Shown piece by piece: positions 10,487 to 18,274 of a stretch of DNA of 64,000 bases. The stretch lies in NCBI RefSeq assembly GCF_015352955.1, contig NZ_JACYOX010000008.1, forward strand, positions 85,080-149,079. The letters are read 5' to 3'. The notes beneath the pieces were generated by a model that did no database searches, was not told the origin of the DNA, and saw nothing but the letters and a program-made list of their open reading frames with translations. This stretch comes from Noviherbaspirillum soli (GTDB taxonomy: Bacteria > Pseudomonadota > Gammaproteobacteria > Burkholderiales > Burkholderiaceae_D). Each line of letters starts with the position of its first letter. Position 1 is the stretch's first letter. The position numbers and the translations under genes were made by a program.

Positions 10487-12249
10487 CGGCCGCATCCGCC
10501 ATGCGGGCGCTAAAAGAGGCGGAAAGGCTGTTCGCAGCAGGCGAGCTCGATGCAAGCCATGACTTGCTTGCCCAGGTCCACCACGCTGATCCCGCTTATC
10601 CCTATGCCTTGTACTTGCGGGCCATGATGATGGCCGCCGCCGGTCACCGCCAGCAAGGCTGCGCATTGCTGGAAGAAGCATGCCGTCTCCGCCCGAAAAG
10701 CCGTGACATGCAAGCACTGCGTGCGCGAATCTATGCCGACCTGGGACGCGCTGAAGATGCGCTCGACATTCTCTCCAAGCTGGCTGAAGCCGGCAATATG
10801 AACGCTGCAATGGCGCTCGATCGCGGCACCCTGGCGCGGCGGCTGGGAAAGTTCAAGCTTGCGATGGAATCCTATGATGCCGCGCTGTCATTGGATCCAG
10901 GCCTCACGCATGCATGGAGCGGCAAGGCCAATCTGCTGCACGAGCATGGCTACTATGCTGAAGCGCTACGCTGCCATGATGAAGCGCTCGCCAGGGAACC
11001 CGACAGCGTGGAGGTCATTTGCAACCGCACGGCCACACTGAACCGGCTCGGACGATTGGAAGAAGCGTTTGCAGAGAGCAATCGCGCATTGGAACTCGCG
11101 CCAAATGATGCTGGCGCATGGACGACGCGCGGATGCACGCTGGTACAGATGGAAGATGCCAAGCAAGCCATGCGCTGCTTTGAGCAAGCTCTCCACATCG
11201 ACTCCGGGCACCGTCCTGCGCATGCCAATCGCGCCTCGACACTTGCAGCACTGGGAAAGCATCAGGAAGCGCTCAAACTTTTAGAAGAAGCGATGAAGCT
11301 TGCACAGGCTTATCCATCCGAGCTGGCGACACTGCGCGCCAAGGAGGGCATGCTGAGGCTGATGCTGGGCGACTGGAGAGGATGGGAAGGTTATGAGCAC
11401 CGGTTGGTGCACGACACCTTGCCCGCAGTGCACGATCTGCTGGCGCCGCGGTGGACGGGAAAGGAAGCGCTTGCCGGAAAAACCATCCTGATCTGGAGCG
11501 AGCAGGGTTACGGCGACACGATACAGTTCTGCCGTTATGCTGCCTGTCTCGCCGAACGCGGTGCCACGGTCCTGCTCGAAGTGCCTGCTCCCTTGCTCAA
11601 TTTGTGCAGGCAGTTACCGGTCGCAAGCATTCGTGTGCGCGGCGAGACGCTCCCACCGCATGATTTCCAGATTTCGATGATGAGCATGCCGCTGGCTCTC
11701 GGTCCTCGCACCGCCATTCCGCTTCCGCATGCTTATTTGCGGGCACCGGATGAAAAAGTACAGAGATGGACAGCCCGCCTTGCACCACGAGGCAGGCGAC
11801 CGCGTGTCGGCATCGTCTGTTCCGGCTCGCCACACAACAACGGCAACGCCACTCGCTCCATGCCACTGGCAGCCTTCGCTCCATTGACCGAACATGCTGA
11901 ACTCATTGTCCTGCAGCCGGAATTGACGCTGGAAGACAGCAGCACATTACAAAACATGTCAGGCATCATGAAGGCAGAAGTCGACATCAACGACTTCACC
12001 GACGTCGCCGGCCTGATCGCCAACACCGATCTGGTGCTATCCGTGGATACTGCGATCGCGCACCTGACCGGTGCGCTCGGCCACCCGCTTTGGGTACTGC
12101 TGCCCTGGCAAGCAGAATGGCGCTGGATGACGGGCCGGCATGATACGCCCTGGTACAACAGTGCCCGCCTGTATCGCCAATCAAGCCGCGGTTGCTGGGA
12201 CTCGGTCATTGCGGCAGTGGCACAGGCGATGGCCGAGGAATTTTGCTGA
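10483..12249 (+). CDS. TPR-repeat protein with GT9-like glycosyltransferase domain (second copy)
   Basis: A 588-aa paralogue of the preceding protein with fewer TPR units (about residues 1-310) and the same C-terminal glycosyltransferase-like part. Landmarks are IWSEQGYGDTIQFCRYAA, SVDTAIAHLTGALGHPLW and LLPWQAEWRWMTGRHDTPWY. Its ATG overlaps the upstream stop by four bases, so the pair is one operon. The pair probably arose by duplication. The substrate is unknown. It ends 70 bp from the convergent type III needle gene, so a functional link with secretion is possible but not shown. Confidence 0.75.
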   Translation: MTAASAMRALKEAERLFAAGELDASHDLLAQVHHADPAYPYALYLRAMMMAAAGHRQQGCALLEEACRLRPKSRDMQALRARIYADLGRAEDALDILSKLAEAGNMNAAMALDRGTLARRLGKFKLAMESYDAALSLDPGLTHAWSGKANLLHEHGYYAEALRCHDEALAREPDSVEVICNRTATLNRLGRLEEAFAESNRALELAPNDAGAWTTRGCTLVQMEDAKQAMRCFEQALHIDSGHRPAHANRASTLAALGKHQEALKLLEEAMKLAQAYPSELATLRAKEGMLRLMLGDWRGWEGYEHRLVHDTLPAVHDLLAPRWTGKEALAGKTILIWSEQGYGDTIQFCRYAACLAERGATVLLEVPAPLLNLCRQLPVASIRVRGETLPPHDFQISMMSMPLALGPRTAIPLPHAYLRAPDEKVQRWTARLAPRGRRPRVGIVCSGSPHNNGNATRSMPLAAFAPLTEHAELIVLQPELTLEDSSTLQNMSGIMKAEVDINDFTDVAGLIANTDLVLSVDTAIAHLTGALGHPLWVLLPWQAEWRWMTGRHDTPWYNSARLYRQSSRGCWDSVIAAVAQAMAEEFC

Positions 12250-12319
12250 GTTCGCAGCAACGGCGGCCGGGCGTGGACGCGCTTATCCAGCGCCTCCGCC
12301 CGATCCATGCAACGAACCA

Positions 12320-12559
12320 TCAAGTAGACTTCTGCACCACGCTTTTCATCGTGTCTGAAAATTCCTTCAGCACCGAACTGAAGGTATTGGCGCTGATGGT
12401 ATAGGCAGACATCTGGTATTGCAGGTCGAACAGGTCGCCAATGCCTACACTGGTGCCTTGCTTGATAGAATTCAGAGCTGTTCGCAAGACTGTCTCGGCA
12501 GACGCAATTCCATCCCTTGCCGTTCCTGCCACTTCGCCCAGAGTTATATACTGTGCCAT
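12320..12559 (-). CDS. sctF: Type III secretion needle protein, SctF/YscF-like
   Basis: Small 79-aa helical protein. The C-terminal half (DLFDLQYQMSAY, then NTFSSVLKEFSDTMKSVVQK) has the pattern of YscF, SsaG and EscF needle subunits: a short loop, then Q-rich and N/S-containing helix ending in a hydrophobic D.M..(I/V)..K stretch. The order sctD, small protein, then this gene repeats the Yersinia order yscD-yscE-yscF. GGAAGG precedes the ATG. The inner-rod protein SctI is an alternative because both families are short and similar at the C-terminus. Synteny favours SctF. Confidence 0.7.
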   Translation of the reverse strand: MAQYITLGEVAGTARDGIASAETVLRTALNSIKQGTSVGIGDLFDLQYQMSAYTISANTFSSVLKEFSDTMKSVVQKST

Positions 12560-12571
12560 ATCAATCCTTCC

Positions 12572-12838
12572 TTACTTGCTGTTTTTTGATTTAACCGGCT
12601 GCCCGCTCACGGCGGGCACATTCAAGGTCTGCAATACCTGCACTGCGGCCGTGACCGCCTGCACCGCTCCCTGCAGTTCCACGTACCTGCTTCGGCTATT
12701 CATCTGCCTTAACTCTCCCTGCAAGCGCTGTTGCAACTCATGCAGGTCGCCGATGAGCTTTCGTCGGAGGCTGCCATCGCGATCCGCCAGCAGCTTTTCC
12801 TCCAGATCCAGCATCACAACAGGCGCTCTCATGGTCAC
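12572..12838 (-). CDS. Small type III secretion protein, SctE/YscE-like needle chaperone
   Basis: An 88-aa charged helical protein (LDLEEKLLADRDGSLRRKL, then a second helix from about 55 to 75) lying between sctD and sctF. It overlaps the end of sctD by four bases and ends 12 bp before the needle start. YscE, EscE and SsaE in other systems are small two-helix co-chaperones that keep the needle subunit soluble, and yscE occupies the same position in Yersinia. Sequence identity is too low for certainty by eye, so the call relies on position, size and helix pattern. Confidence 0.55.
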   Translation of the reverse strand: MTMRAPVVMLDLEEKLLADRDGSLRRKLIGDLHELQQRLQGELRQMNSRSRYVELQGAVQAVTAAVQVLQTLNVPAVSGQPVKSKNSK

Positions 12839-14256
12839 CTCGCAATCCTGATGCGCTGCGTCCCCTCGAACACCACTTCACCCTCCTTGATGGACATCAG
12901 CGTGTGCCCATCCACATTCCCTCCCTGGTTCACATGTTCCCCATTCTCGGTAACGATAAAAGGTATGGCACCTCCCACGATGATTTGCACGCCCACTGGC
13001 GGCTTGGGAACGAACCGTGTAATCGTGGCCCTCACCGGCAACACGTTGCCGTAGTCCTTGCTGAATGCCAGGATCAACTCTTCCCAGCGCCGTATCTCGT
13101 CCAGGCTCAATTTGCCGGCCAGCCTGAGTTCATCGCCCTCACGTTTGACAAGCAGGCGCTCGGACAGGCCGGCCGCGGCAATCCTTTCTTTCAGCTTGCC
13201 GCGCAATTGCTCCGGAAGCAGAAGATTTGCCTTCACTTCCTGAACCCCCGGCACTCTTTCCTTGACCAGGGCGCGGATACTTTCCATGGCCTCGCCCGAG
13301 CTTGCCGCTCCTGACAGCACAACAACACCATGCGTGGCACTGTCAACTTTCAGATAGGCATTCAAGTCCTCTCCATCCAGCGTCGTTCTGGTATCCCGCA
13401 GGACATTCTCGTCCACAGCGACTTTCACTTCCACGGCAGGCGCCGCGGCCGCCATTGCATTGATCAGCCTCGTGTACTCCGAATTGGTCGCAACATAGCC
13501 ATGCACTTGCCAGCCAGATCCCCGCTTTTGCAGCGTCAATGACGAACCGCCAAAGTCAGCGAGCGTCTTCACCGCTGCCGCAGGAGGCTGCTCGATATCT
13601 GCCTTGCTCTCAACCACGGCCGGCATTGCCTTCACCGCTTGCCTTGTTCCAATGCTGTACCAGCCCACAGCGCCAAGACCGCTGACGCCTGCGATAAGCA
13701 GGACAGCGAGCAGCCACCTGTGGAACTGCTTGGCCTCGCGCGGGAACACTTGCGTTACCGTCGCTTCCTTGACATCCTCCGATTTCGCATGAACGGCTTC
13801 CGGGTCGGACGAGGCATCCGTGGGTTCTTCTTCCTCCGGGGATCCTTCCGTCACTGCGCGCTGCGCGCGGCTAGCGGGCATGACCGACTCAGGCTCAGGC
13901 CAGGGCGCATCTGCATGATCCACCGTAATGATCACGCTGCCCAATTCGACTGGCAGGCCCAATACCAGTTCCTGCTCAGCCTCGATTTCATCGCCGTATG
14001 CATTACGCACGACGCCATCGCAAGGCGCCATCAGTACCGTCGCTCCATCGAAGCGGAGGATGGCATGGCGCTCAGCCACGTTTCGCCCGGCCAGCATCAC
14101 CGTGCAGTCATCTCCGCTTCCAAGCAGATATTCGCCAGGCCCAAGCGTGAGGCAACTGTCCATCTGGGCGCCATACAGCACCCTGAGTTCTATCACGCTT
14201 TCCTGTTCGAACTCGCCATCGAACGCAAAGTCTGTATCACCTAATAGAGCGTTCAA
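12835..14256 (-). CDS. sctD: Type III secretion inner-membrane ring protein SctD (YscD family)
   Basis: A 473-aa bitopic membrane protein. An N-terminal FHA-like domain (about 22-112, GEYLLGSGDDCTVML, RNVAERHAILRF) faces the cytoplasm. An acidic linker leads to one membrane segment at about 181-202 (WLLAVLLIAGVSGLGAVGWY). The rest is a periplasmic region with BON/ring-building-like repeats. This is the layout of SctD, which forms the outer part of the inner-membrane ring. The frame begins with TTG at 14256, with only a weak ribosome site; the first ATG would remove 31 residues and damage the FHA domain. It leads the sctD-sctE-sctF unit. sctC and sctJ, normally close by, are not in the window. 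Confidence 0.82.
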   Translation of the reverse strand: MNALLGDTDFAFDGEFEQESVIELRVLYGAQMDSCLTLGPGEYLLGSGDDCTVMLAGRNVAERHAILRFDGATVLMAPCDGVVRNAYGDEIEAEQELVLGLPVELGSVIITVDHADAPWPEPESVMPASRAQRAVTEGSPEEEEPTDASSDPEAVHAKSEDVKEATVTQVFPREAKQFHRWLLAVLLIAGVSGLGAVGWYSIGTRQAVKAMPAVVESKADIEQPPAAAVKTLADFGGSSLTLQKRGSGWQVHGYVATNSEYTRLINAMAAAAPAVEVKVAVDENVLRDTRTTLDGEDLNAYLKVDSATHGVVVLSGAASSGEAMESIRALVKERVPGVQEVKANLLLPEQLRGKLKERIAAAGLSERLLVKREGDELRLAGKLSLDEIRRWEELILAFSKDYGNVLPVRATITRFVPKPPVGVQIIVGGAIPFIVTENGEHVNQGGNVDGHTLMSIKEGEVVFEGTQRIRIAR

Positions 14257-14317
14257 GATATGCTTTCAAACAGATACCGCAAGTTACAATAGAAACGTCT
14301 CAATTCATCGCCCTGCC

Positions 14318-14770
14318 ATGACTACTTACTCCGAAATATCCAACGATGTTCTGCTGATGCGTCCGCACCAGGCGGTCGATCATGCGGCTGCACTCGACAT
14401 TCAGGAGCGGATCAATATCCTGTCAGATACCAGGATCGATGCCCTCGTGCTCGACCTTAGCCAAGCGGCGCATGCATGCTCCAGCCTGTTGGAAGTCATA
14501 CTTGACCTCGTCAACCGACCCGCCCCGATACAGGTCATGGTTATCGGAGCCAGCCAGCAATTCCAAAGCCTCATGCAACTGTGCGGCGTGCACGCACTTG
14601 TCAGCGAATATCCAACTGTCGAAAAAGCCCAGGATGCGCTGAAGCGCAGCAGGTACAGCGAATCCGAGCAACGTCTCGAGTTTGATGACGATAATGCGCT
14701 CAATGAAAGCGCATCCCTGCCGGACGACGATGATGACGAGGACTGGCATGCTTCCGATGATGATGATTGA
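14318..14770 (+). CDS. Possible STAS-domain protein with polyacidic tail
   Basis: A 150-aa protein divergent from sctD (61 bp apart). Residues about 15-110 have an alternating beta/alpha pattern like STAS anti-sigma-antagonist domains (LVLDLSQAAHACSSLLEVIL, then IQVMVIGASQQFQSLMQLCG and a final ALVSEYPTVEKAQDAL). The last 30 residues are almost all Asp/Glu (DDDDDEDW, SDDDD). The Bordetella bsc locus includes the STAS protein BtrV, which controls type III secretion by partner switching. That makes a regulatory role reasonable, but similarity here is weak and the call is tentative. A longer open frame begins at 13928 inside sctD antisense and was not used. Confidence 0.5.
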   Translation: MTTYSEISNDVLLMRPHQAVDHAAALDIQERINILSDTRIDALVLDLSQAAHACSSLLEVILDLVNRPAPIQVMVIGASQQFQSLMQLCGVHALVSEYPTVEKAQDALKRSRYSESEQRLEFDDDNALNESASLPDDDDDEDWHASDDDD

Positions 14771-14799
14771 AGCATGCCGAGGCGGAATAGATTGCATGG

Positions 14800-15456
14800 T
14801 CATAGCTCGATCTTGGCCAACGGTTGAATATTGACCTCGGCCGTCAATTCCTGATAAGAGAGCACCGGCAGCTCATACAGCTCCTGCTCGATCATCTTGC
14901 GCATGTAGCGCCTGATATCCATGGACGTCAACAGGACAGGACGCGAGGCTGCCATCGTTACATCGCCAACCGTGGCTTTGATTTTGTCGAGGAGCCTGCG
15001 TGATACGGACGGGTCAAGCGCAAGATAGGAACCCCCTGACGTCTGCCTGATTGCTCCGCGCACCGTATCCTCAACAGAAGGCGCCAGCAGATAAGCAGGC
15101 AGGATATTCTGGCCGCTGGAGTACTTGTGGCTGATGTGCCTTTTCAAGGCAACCCGCACATACTCCGTAAGCAGGACAGAATCTTTTTCCTTCTGGCCCC
15201 ATTCAATAAGCGCTTCCATTACAGCCCGAATATTGCGTATCGAAATTTCCTCGCTTACCAACCGCTGAAAAATTTCGGCAATTTTATGAATCGGCAGTAC
15301 GCGCTGAACCTCCTTGGCCAGTTCCGGGAACTCTGATTCGACCTCGGTAATCACGAGCCGCGCTTCCAAGAGCACACTCGGTGCCGCGATGCGGGCTGAA
15401 GCAAGGTCGGAAGACACCGCGCGCCGGACCGATATCCTGAACAACTTATCGAGCAT
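14800..15456 (-). CDS. Free-standing C-terminal domain of type III export gate SctV
   Basis: A 218-aa protein equivalent to the last third of SctV/LcrD/SsaV (FHIPEP family, normally about 680-700 aa). Diagnostic blocks are LLTEYVRVALKRHISHKY, GSYLALDP, RPVLLTSMDIRRYMRK and LPVLSYQELTAEVNIQPL. They belong to the cytosolic ring that docks chaperone-substrate complexes. The entire membrane half is absent: the DNA just upstream encodes tyeA- and sycN-like genes on the other strand. Yet the ATG at 15456 has a strong AAGGAGGAGG eight bases before it, so this piece is set up to be translated on its own. Either it is a remnant of a split sctV or a deliberate separate domain. The flagellar FlhA family is less similar. 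Confidence 0.8.
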   Translation of the reverse strand: MLDKLFRISVRRAVSSDLASARIAAPSVLLEARLVITEVESEFPELAKEVQRVLPIHKIAEIFQRLVSEEISIRNIRAVMEALIEWGQKEKDSVLLTEYVRVALKRHISHKYSSGQNILPAYLLAPSVEDTVRGAIRQTSGGSYLALDPSVSRRLLDKIKATVGDVTMAASRPVLLTSMDIRRYMRKMIEQELYELPVLSYQELTAEVNIQPLAKIEL

Positions 15457-15499
15457 GCATCTTTCCTCCTCCTTTCTGATGATGGTGGAAGAGTTTGAA

Positions 15500-15814
15500 A
15501 TGAATCTGCAGGGCATCGCCAAGATGGGCAGCTTTAATGTTCCTCATGTCAACGGAAAAGCATTGATCAATGAACTGCTGGACATCATCGAATCCGGCAA
15601 CGGCCAGCCCGCACAGTTTGAAAAGATGCTGAACCGCCTGGGGCTTGCGGACAATGCATCGGCGTCCATTGTGACGCTGCAGGGCGTCATCGGGATACTG
15701 CGCACCATGCCAGACCGCGCTTATCCGAGCTTGCGCGCCCTCACCCAGTTGAGGGAGGCGGCACAAACGGTGCTGGAAGCCGCGATCCTGCGCGAAGAGG
15801 AAGCCACGAGCTGA
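15500..15814 (+). CDS. TyeA-like type III secretion regulator (SctW C-terminal part)
   Basis: A 104-aa helical protein. Its second half (FEKMLNRLGLADNAS, GVIGILRTMPDRAYPS, TQLREAAQTVLEAAILREEE) follows the helix pattern and length of Yersinia TyeA, which plugs the export gate with YopN. It lies 6 bp before a SycN-like gene, and tyeA-sycN is the Yersinia order. GGAAGAG lies six bases before the ATG at 15500; ATGs at 15479 and 15482 are possible but have no ribosome site. No YopN/SctW N-terminal part is present upstream, where the SctV piece lies on the other strand. Sequence similarity is weak, and synteny carries much of the weight. Confidence 0.5.
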   Translation: MNLQGIAKMGSFNVPHVNGKALINELLDIIESGNGQPAQFEKMLNRLGLADNASASIVTLQGVIGILRTMPDRAYPSLRALTQLREAAQTVLEAAILREEEATS

Positions 15815-15820
15815 ACCGGG

Positions 15821-16201
15821 ATGGATTGGATACAGCAGACGATCAGGGAGTTTGGCATATCCAGAGGCCTGGGCGAACTGGCGTTCGAGTTCGACAGTAT
15901 TCTGGAACTGCAACTGGAAAGCGGGGAACTGCTTGGATTTTGTTATATCCCGGAACTGCCGCTGCATGAAATGCTGGTCTACGCCAGCGCGCCCCTGCAG
16001 TTTGACCCGCTAGGTCAGTTCGAAGCGGCATTGCGTCTTGCGAACGGCCGTTCCAGCCCTTACGGCCAGGCGCAAACCGGGATACAGGAAGAACGCCTGG
16101 TGATGGCAATGCACCTGCCCGCGCGCGCCTTTGATTTGCCGCTATTGGACCAGACAGTCAACAGCTTGCTGGAAATGCAGTACAAGGCCGCGGCCGCCTG
16201 A
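15821..16201 (+). CDS. SycN-like type III secretion chaperone
   Basis: A 126-aa acidic chaperone of the CesT/SycE class, closest by eye to Yersinia SycN (123 aa). Both start M-x-W-I followed by an F/G-rich helix, and both have a Leu-Glu pair with SG-L after it, a GxxE-LV strand and the ending R-x-x-LPLL-x-Q-x-x-x-LL-x-x-Q (here RAFDLPLLDQ, LLEMQ). SycN with YscB escorts YopN and so helps gate secretion. It follows the TyeA-like gene by 6 bp. The 159 bp after its stop hold nothing recognisable. Confidence 0.68.
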   Translation: MDWIQQTIREFGISRGLGELAFEFDSILELQLESGELLGFCYIPELPLHEMLVYASAPLQFDPLGQFEAALRLANGRSSPYGQAQTGIQEERLVMAMHLPARAFDLPLLDQTVNSLLEMQYKAAAA

Positions 16202-16360
16202 GCGTCAGGGAGACCGCCAACACAAGCGTCCCGCGACTACGCGCTGAGGCACCCATGTCCGGTCCTGCGGCAGTGGTCGAAGGTCCCCATCCGAAAAGGC
16301 GCCCAGGCTTCCAACCGCATCCGGCATCAGCGTCAATGCGCTTGAAAGTCATTCCGCCGT

Positions 16361-17068
16361 TCAAACCACCTTTACCTGCAACCTGCCCAGCCCTGCGATC
16401 TCGCCGACCATGGTCTGGCCAGGCATGACAGCGCCCACGCCTTCCGGCGTACCGGTAAAGATCAGATCGCCCGGCTGCAGCTCGAACAGGGTCGACAGGT
16501 TGGCGATGGTTTCCGGCACCGACCAGATCAGGTGGGTCAGGTCGCTGGTCTGCCTGACTGCGCCATCGACGGTGAGGCTGATGGCGCCGCTATCGATGAC
16601 TCCGGTTTGGGCAACCGGATGCACCGGGCCGACTGGCGCTGAAAAATCGAAGGCCTTGCCGATTTCCCATGGCCGCCCGGCTTCGCGCATGCGCATCTGC
16701 AGGTCGCGCCGGGTCATGTCCAGGCCGACGGCATAACCGTAGATGTGATTGTTGGCGTCTTCCACCGCGATATCCTTGCCGCCCTTGCCTATTGCCACCA
16801 CCAGCTCGATTTCATAATGGAAGTTGGCAGTCTGCGATGGATAGGGAATCGTCGCAGCCTCGCCATCGGCCACCGGAACGATGGAAGCGTCATCGTTGGG
16901 CTTGCAGAAGAAGAATGGCGGTTCGCGGTCGGGATCGAAGCCCATCTCGCGTGCGTGGGCAGCGTAGTTGCGTCCGACGCAATAGACGCGACGCACCGGG
17001 AAGCTGGCCGCTTCTCCAGCAACCGGGAGGCCGACGATGGCTTGTGGGGGAATAACGTAATTGCTCAT
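16361..17068 (-). CDS. nagK: Fumarylpyruvate hydrolase (FAH family)
   Basis: A 235-aa fumarylacetoacetate-hydrolase-fold enzyme that should split fumarylpyruvate into fumarate and pyruvate in the gentisate pathway. The N-terminal block VYCVGRNYAAHAREMGF and the following PFFFCKPNDD are typical of NagK. The metal-binding acidic residues occur in NFHYEIELVVAIGKGG. It lies 48 bp downstream of gentisate 1,2-dioxygenase on the same strand. It could act on maleylpyruvate directly if no isomerase is present. Confidence 0.85.
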   Translation of the reverse strand: MSNYVIPPQAIVGLPVAGEAASFPVRRVYCVGRNYAAHAREMGFDPDREPPFFFCKPNDDASIVPVADGEAATIPYPSQTANFHYEIELVVAIGKGGKDIAVEDANNHIYGYAVGLDMTRRDLQMRMREAGRPWEIGKAFDFSAPVGPVHPVAQTGVIDSGAISLTVDGAVRQTSDLTHLIWSVPETIANLSTLFELQPGDLIFTGTPEGVGAVMPGQTMVGEIAGLGRLQVKVV

Positions 17069-17116
17069 GATGGCCTGTGAAAAACGGTGACGGGTGAGGG
17101 ACCGGCGGCGTGCCGC

Positions 17117-18169
17117 CTAGTCCGCGAATTCTTCGCGCAGTATGCCCAGCGCTTCGTGGATGGGACGGTCCGAATAGCTGAACAGCACTGCGCCCTCTTC
17201 CGTGGACAGGGACAGGGAAGCCCATGACGGCACCACGAAGACGTCCTGCGGCTCGAACTGGAAAGTCTGGTCGCCGACCTGGGCGCTGCCACGGCCTTCG
17301 GTGACGCAGTAGACGGTGCCGTCGGTCGAACGATGCGGCTTGCCCCTGAACCCCCTGGGCAGAAGCTGCATGCAGGTGCCGATGGTGGGCATGGCCCAGC
17401 CGCCGGTGGTGGGATTGATGTATTTCATCTTGATGCCGTGCCAGGCGTCGATTTCGCTGTTGCGCTCCAGCGCATGCAATGCCTCCCGCGTGCGGCTGTA
17501 GGGATAGCTGAAGATCGGCGAGGTCAGGCCGGTATTGACGCGGCGCACCGGCGCCATGTTCGCGCCGTAGCGGGCATAGCTGCTGCCTTCCGGATGGCGC
17601 ACGGTCTGCGACTTGCTGACATCGTCGTTTTCGGCGAAACCGGCGTCGAAGAAGCGCACGGTCGGGATATCGAGGCCGTCGAGCCACACCACCGGCTCGG
17701 TGACGCCGTCCACGCCTTCATTGCCATGGTCATGCCAGCGCCACGACGGGGTGATGATGAAGTCGCCCGGATGCATGGTGGTGCGTTCGCCTTCCACCGT
17801 GGTGTAGGCGCCCTTGCCGTCGATGACGAAACGCAGCGCCGACTGCACATGCCGGTGCGACGGCGCCACCTCGCCGGGCAGGATCAGCTGCAGGCCTGCG
17901 TACAGCGACTGGGTGATTGCCGACTGCCCCGGAAGGCCGGGGTTTTCCAGTATCAGCACCCGGCGCACCGCTTCCTCGGCGGTGATCAGCTCGCCCGACT
18001 GCATCAGGAAAGGCTTGACCTCGCGGTAACGCCACAATGCCGGCACGCAAGCGGTGGTGGGGGTTTTGGGCACCAGCGCATGCAGCACTTCCCACAACGG
18101 CGTCATGTGATGCGGCCGGATCGACTCGTACAGCGCCCTGCGCGCAGGATTATCCTTGGACTGGTCCAT
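17117..18169 (-). CDS. Gentisate 1,2-dioxygenase
   Basis: A 350-aa bicupin iron enzyme that opens the gentisate ring to maleylpyruvate. The first cupin carries the HxH ligands (PSHRHVQSALRF, with the later His in SWRWHDHGNEG), and the second cupin lies near residues 250-330 (LPRGFRGKPHRSTDGTVYCV). Length is normal for the family. GAGGAGACAAC precedes the ATG. It is first in a two-gene unit with the hydrolase and is divergent from a LysR regulator, the standard arrangement of nag/gentisate clusters. No maleylpyruvate isomerase gene is present in the window. Confidence 0.9.
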   Translation of the reverse strand: MDQSKDNPARRALYESIRPHHMTPLWEVLHALVPKTPTTACVPALWRYREVKPFLMQSGELITAEEAVRRVLILENPGLPGQSAITQSLYAGLQLILPGEVAPSHRHVQSALRFVIDGKGAYTTVEGERTTMHPGDFIITPSWRWHDHGNEGVDGVTEPVVWLDGLDIPTVRFFDAGFAENDDVSKSQTVRHPEGSSYARYGANMAPVRRVNTGLTSPIFSYPYSRTREALHALERNSEIDAWHGIKMKYINPTTGGWAMPTIGTCMQLLPRGFRGKPHRSTDGTVYCVTEGRGSAQVGDQTFQFEPQDVFVVPSWASLSLSTEEGAVLFSYSDRPIHEALGILREEFAD

Positions 18170-18236
18170 GTTGTCTCCTCATCGGGAATGGCGGGATGAT
18201 GGCAAAAGGCTTCTATCATGTAAATCTATGAAACTG

Positions 18237-18252
18237 CATAATCAACATTATG
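18237..18252. promoter_or_regulatory. Candidate LysR operator in the gentisate divergent promoter
   Basis: CATAAT-CAAC-ATTATG is a perfect 6-bp inverted repeat in the 105-bp gap between the dioxygenase and the LysR gene. AT-rich interrupted dyads of this kind are typical LysR sites. It lies 23 bp before the regulator start, where it could also give autoregulation. Confidence 0.5.
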
Positions 18253-18274
18253 ATTCGCAATAAAGGAGCAAGCC

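Noticed and set aside
12320..12559. Inner-rod protein SctI as the identity of the 79-aa gene
   Set aside because: The families are similar in size, but position after the sctE-like gene and the N/S-rich C-terminal helix favour the needle protein. Kept as an alternative.
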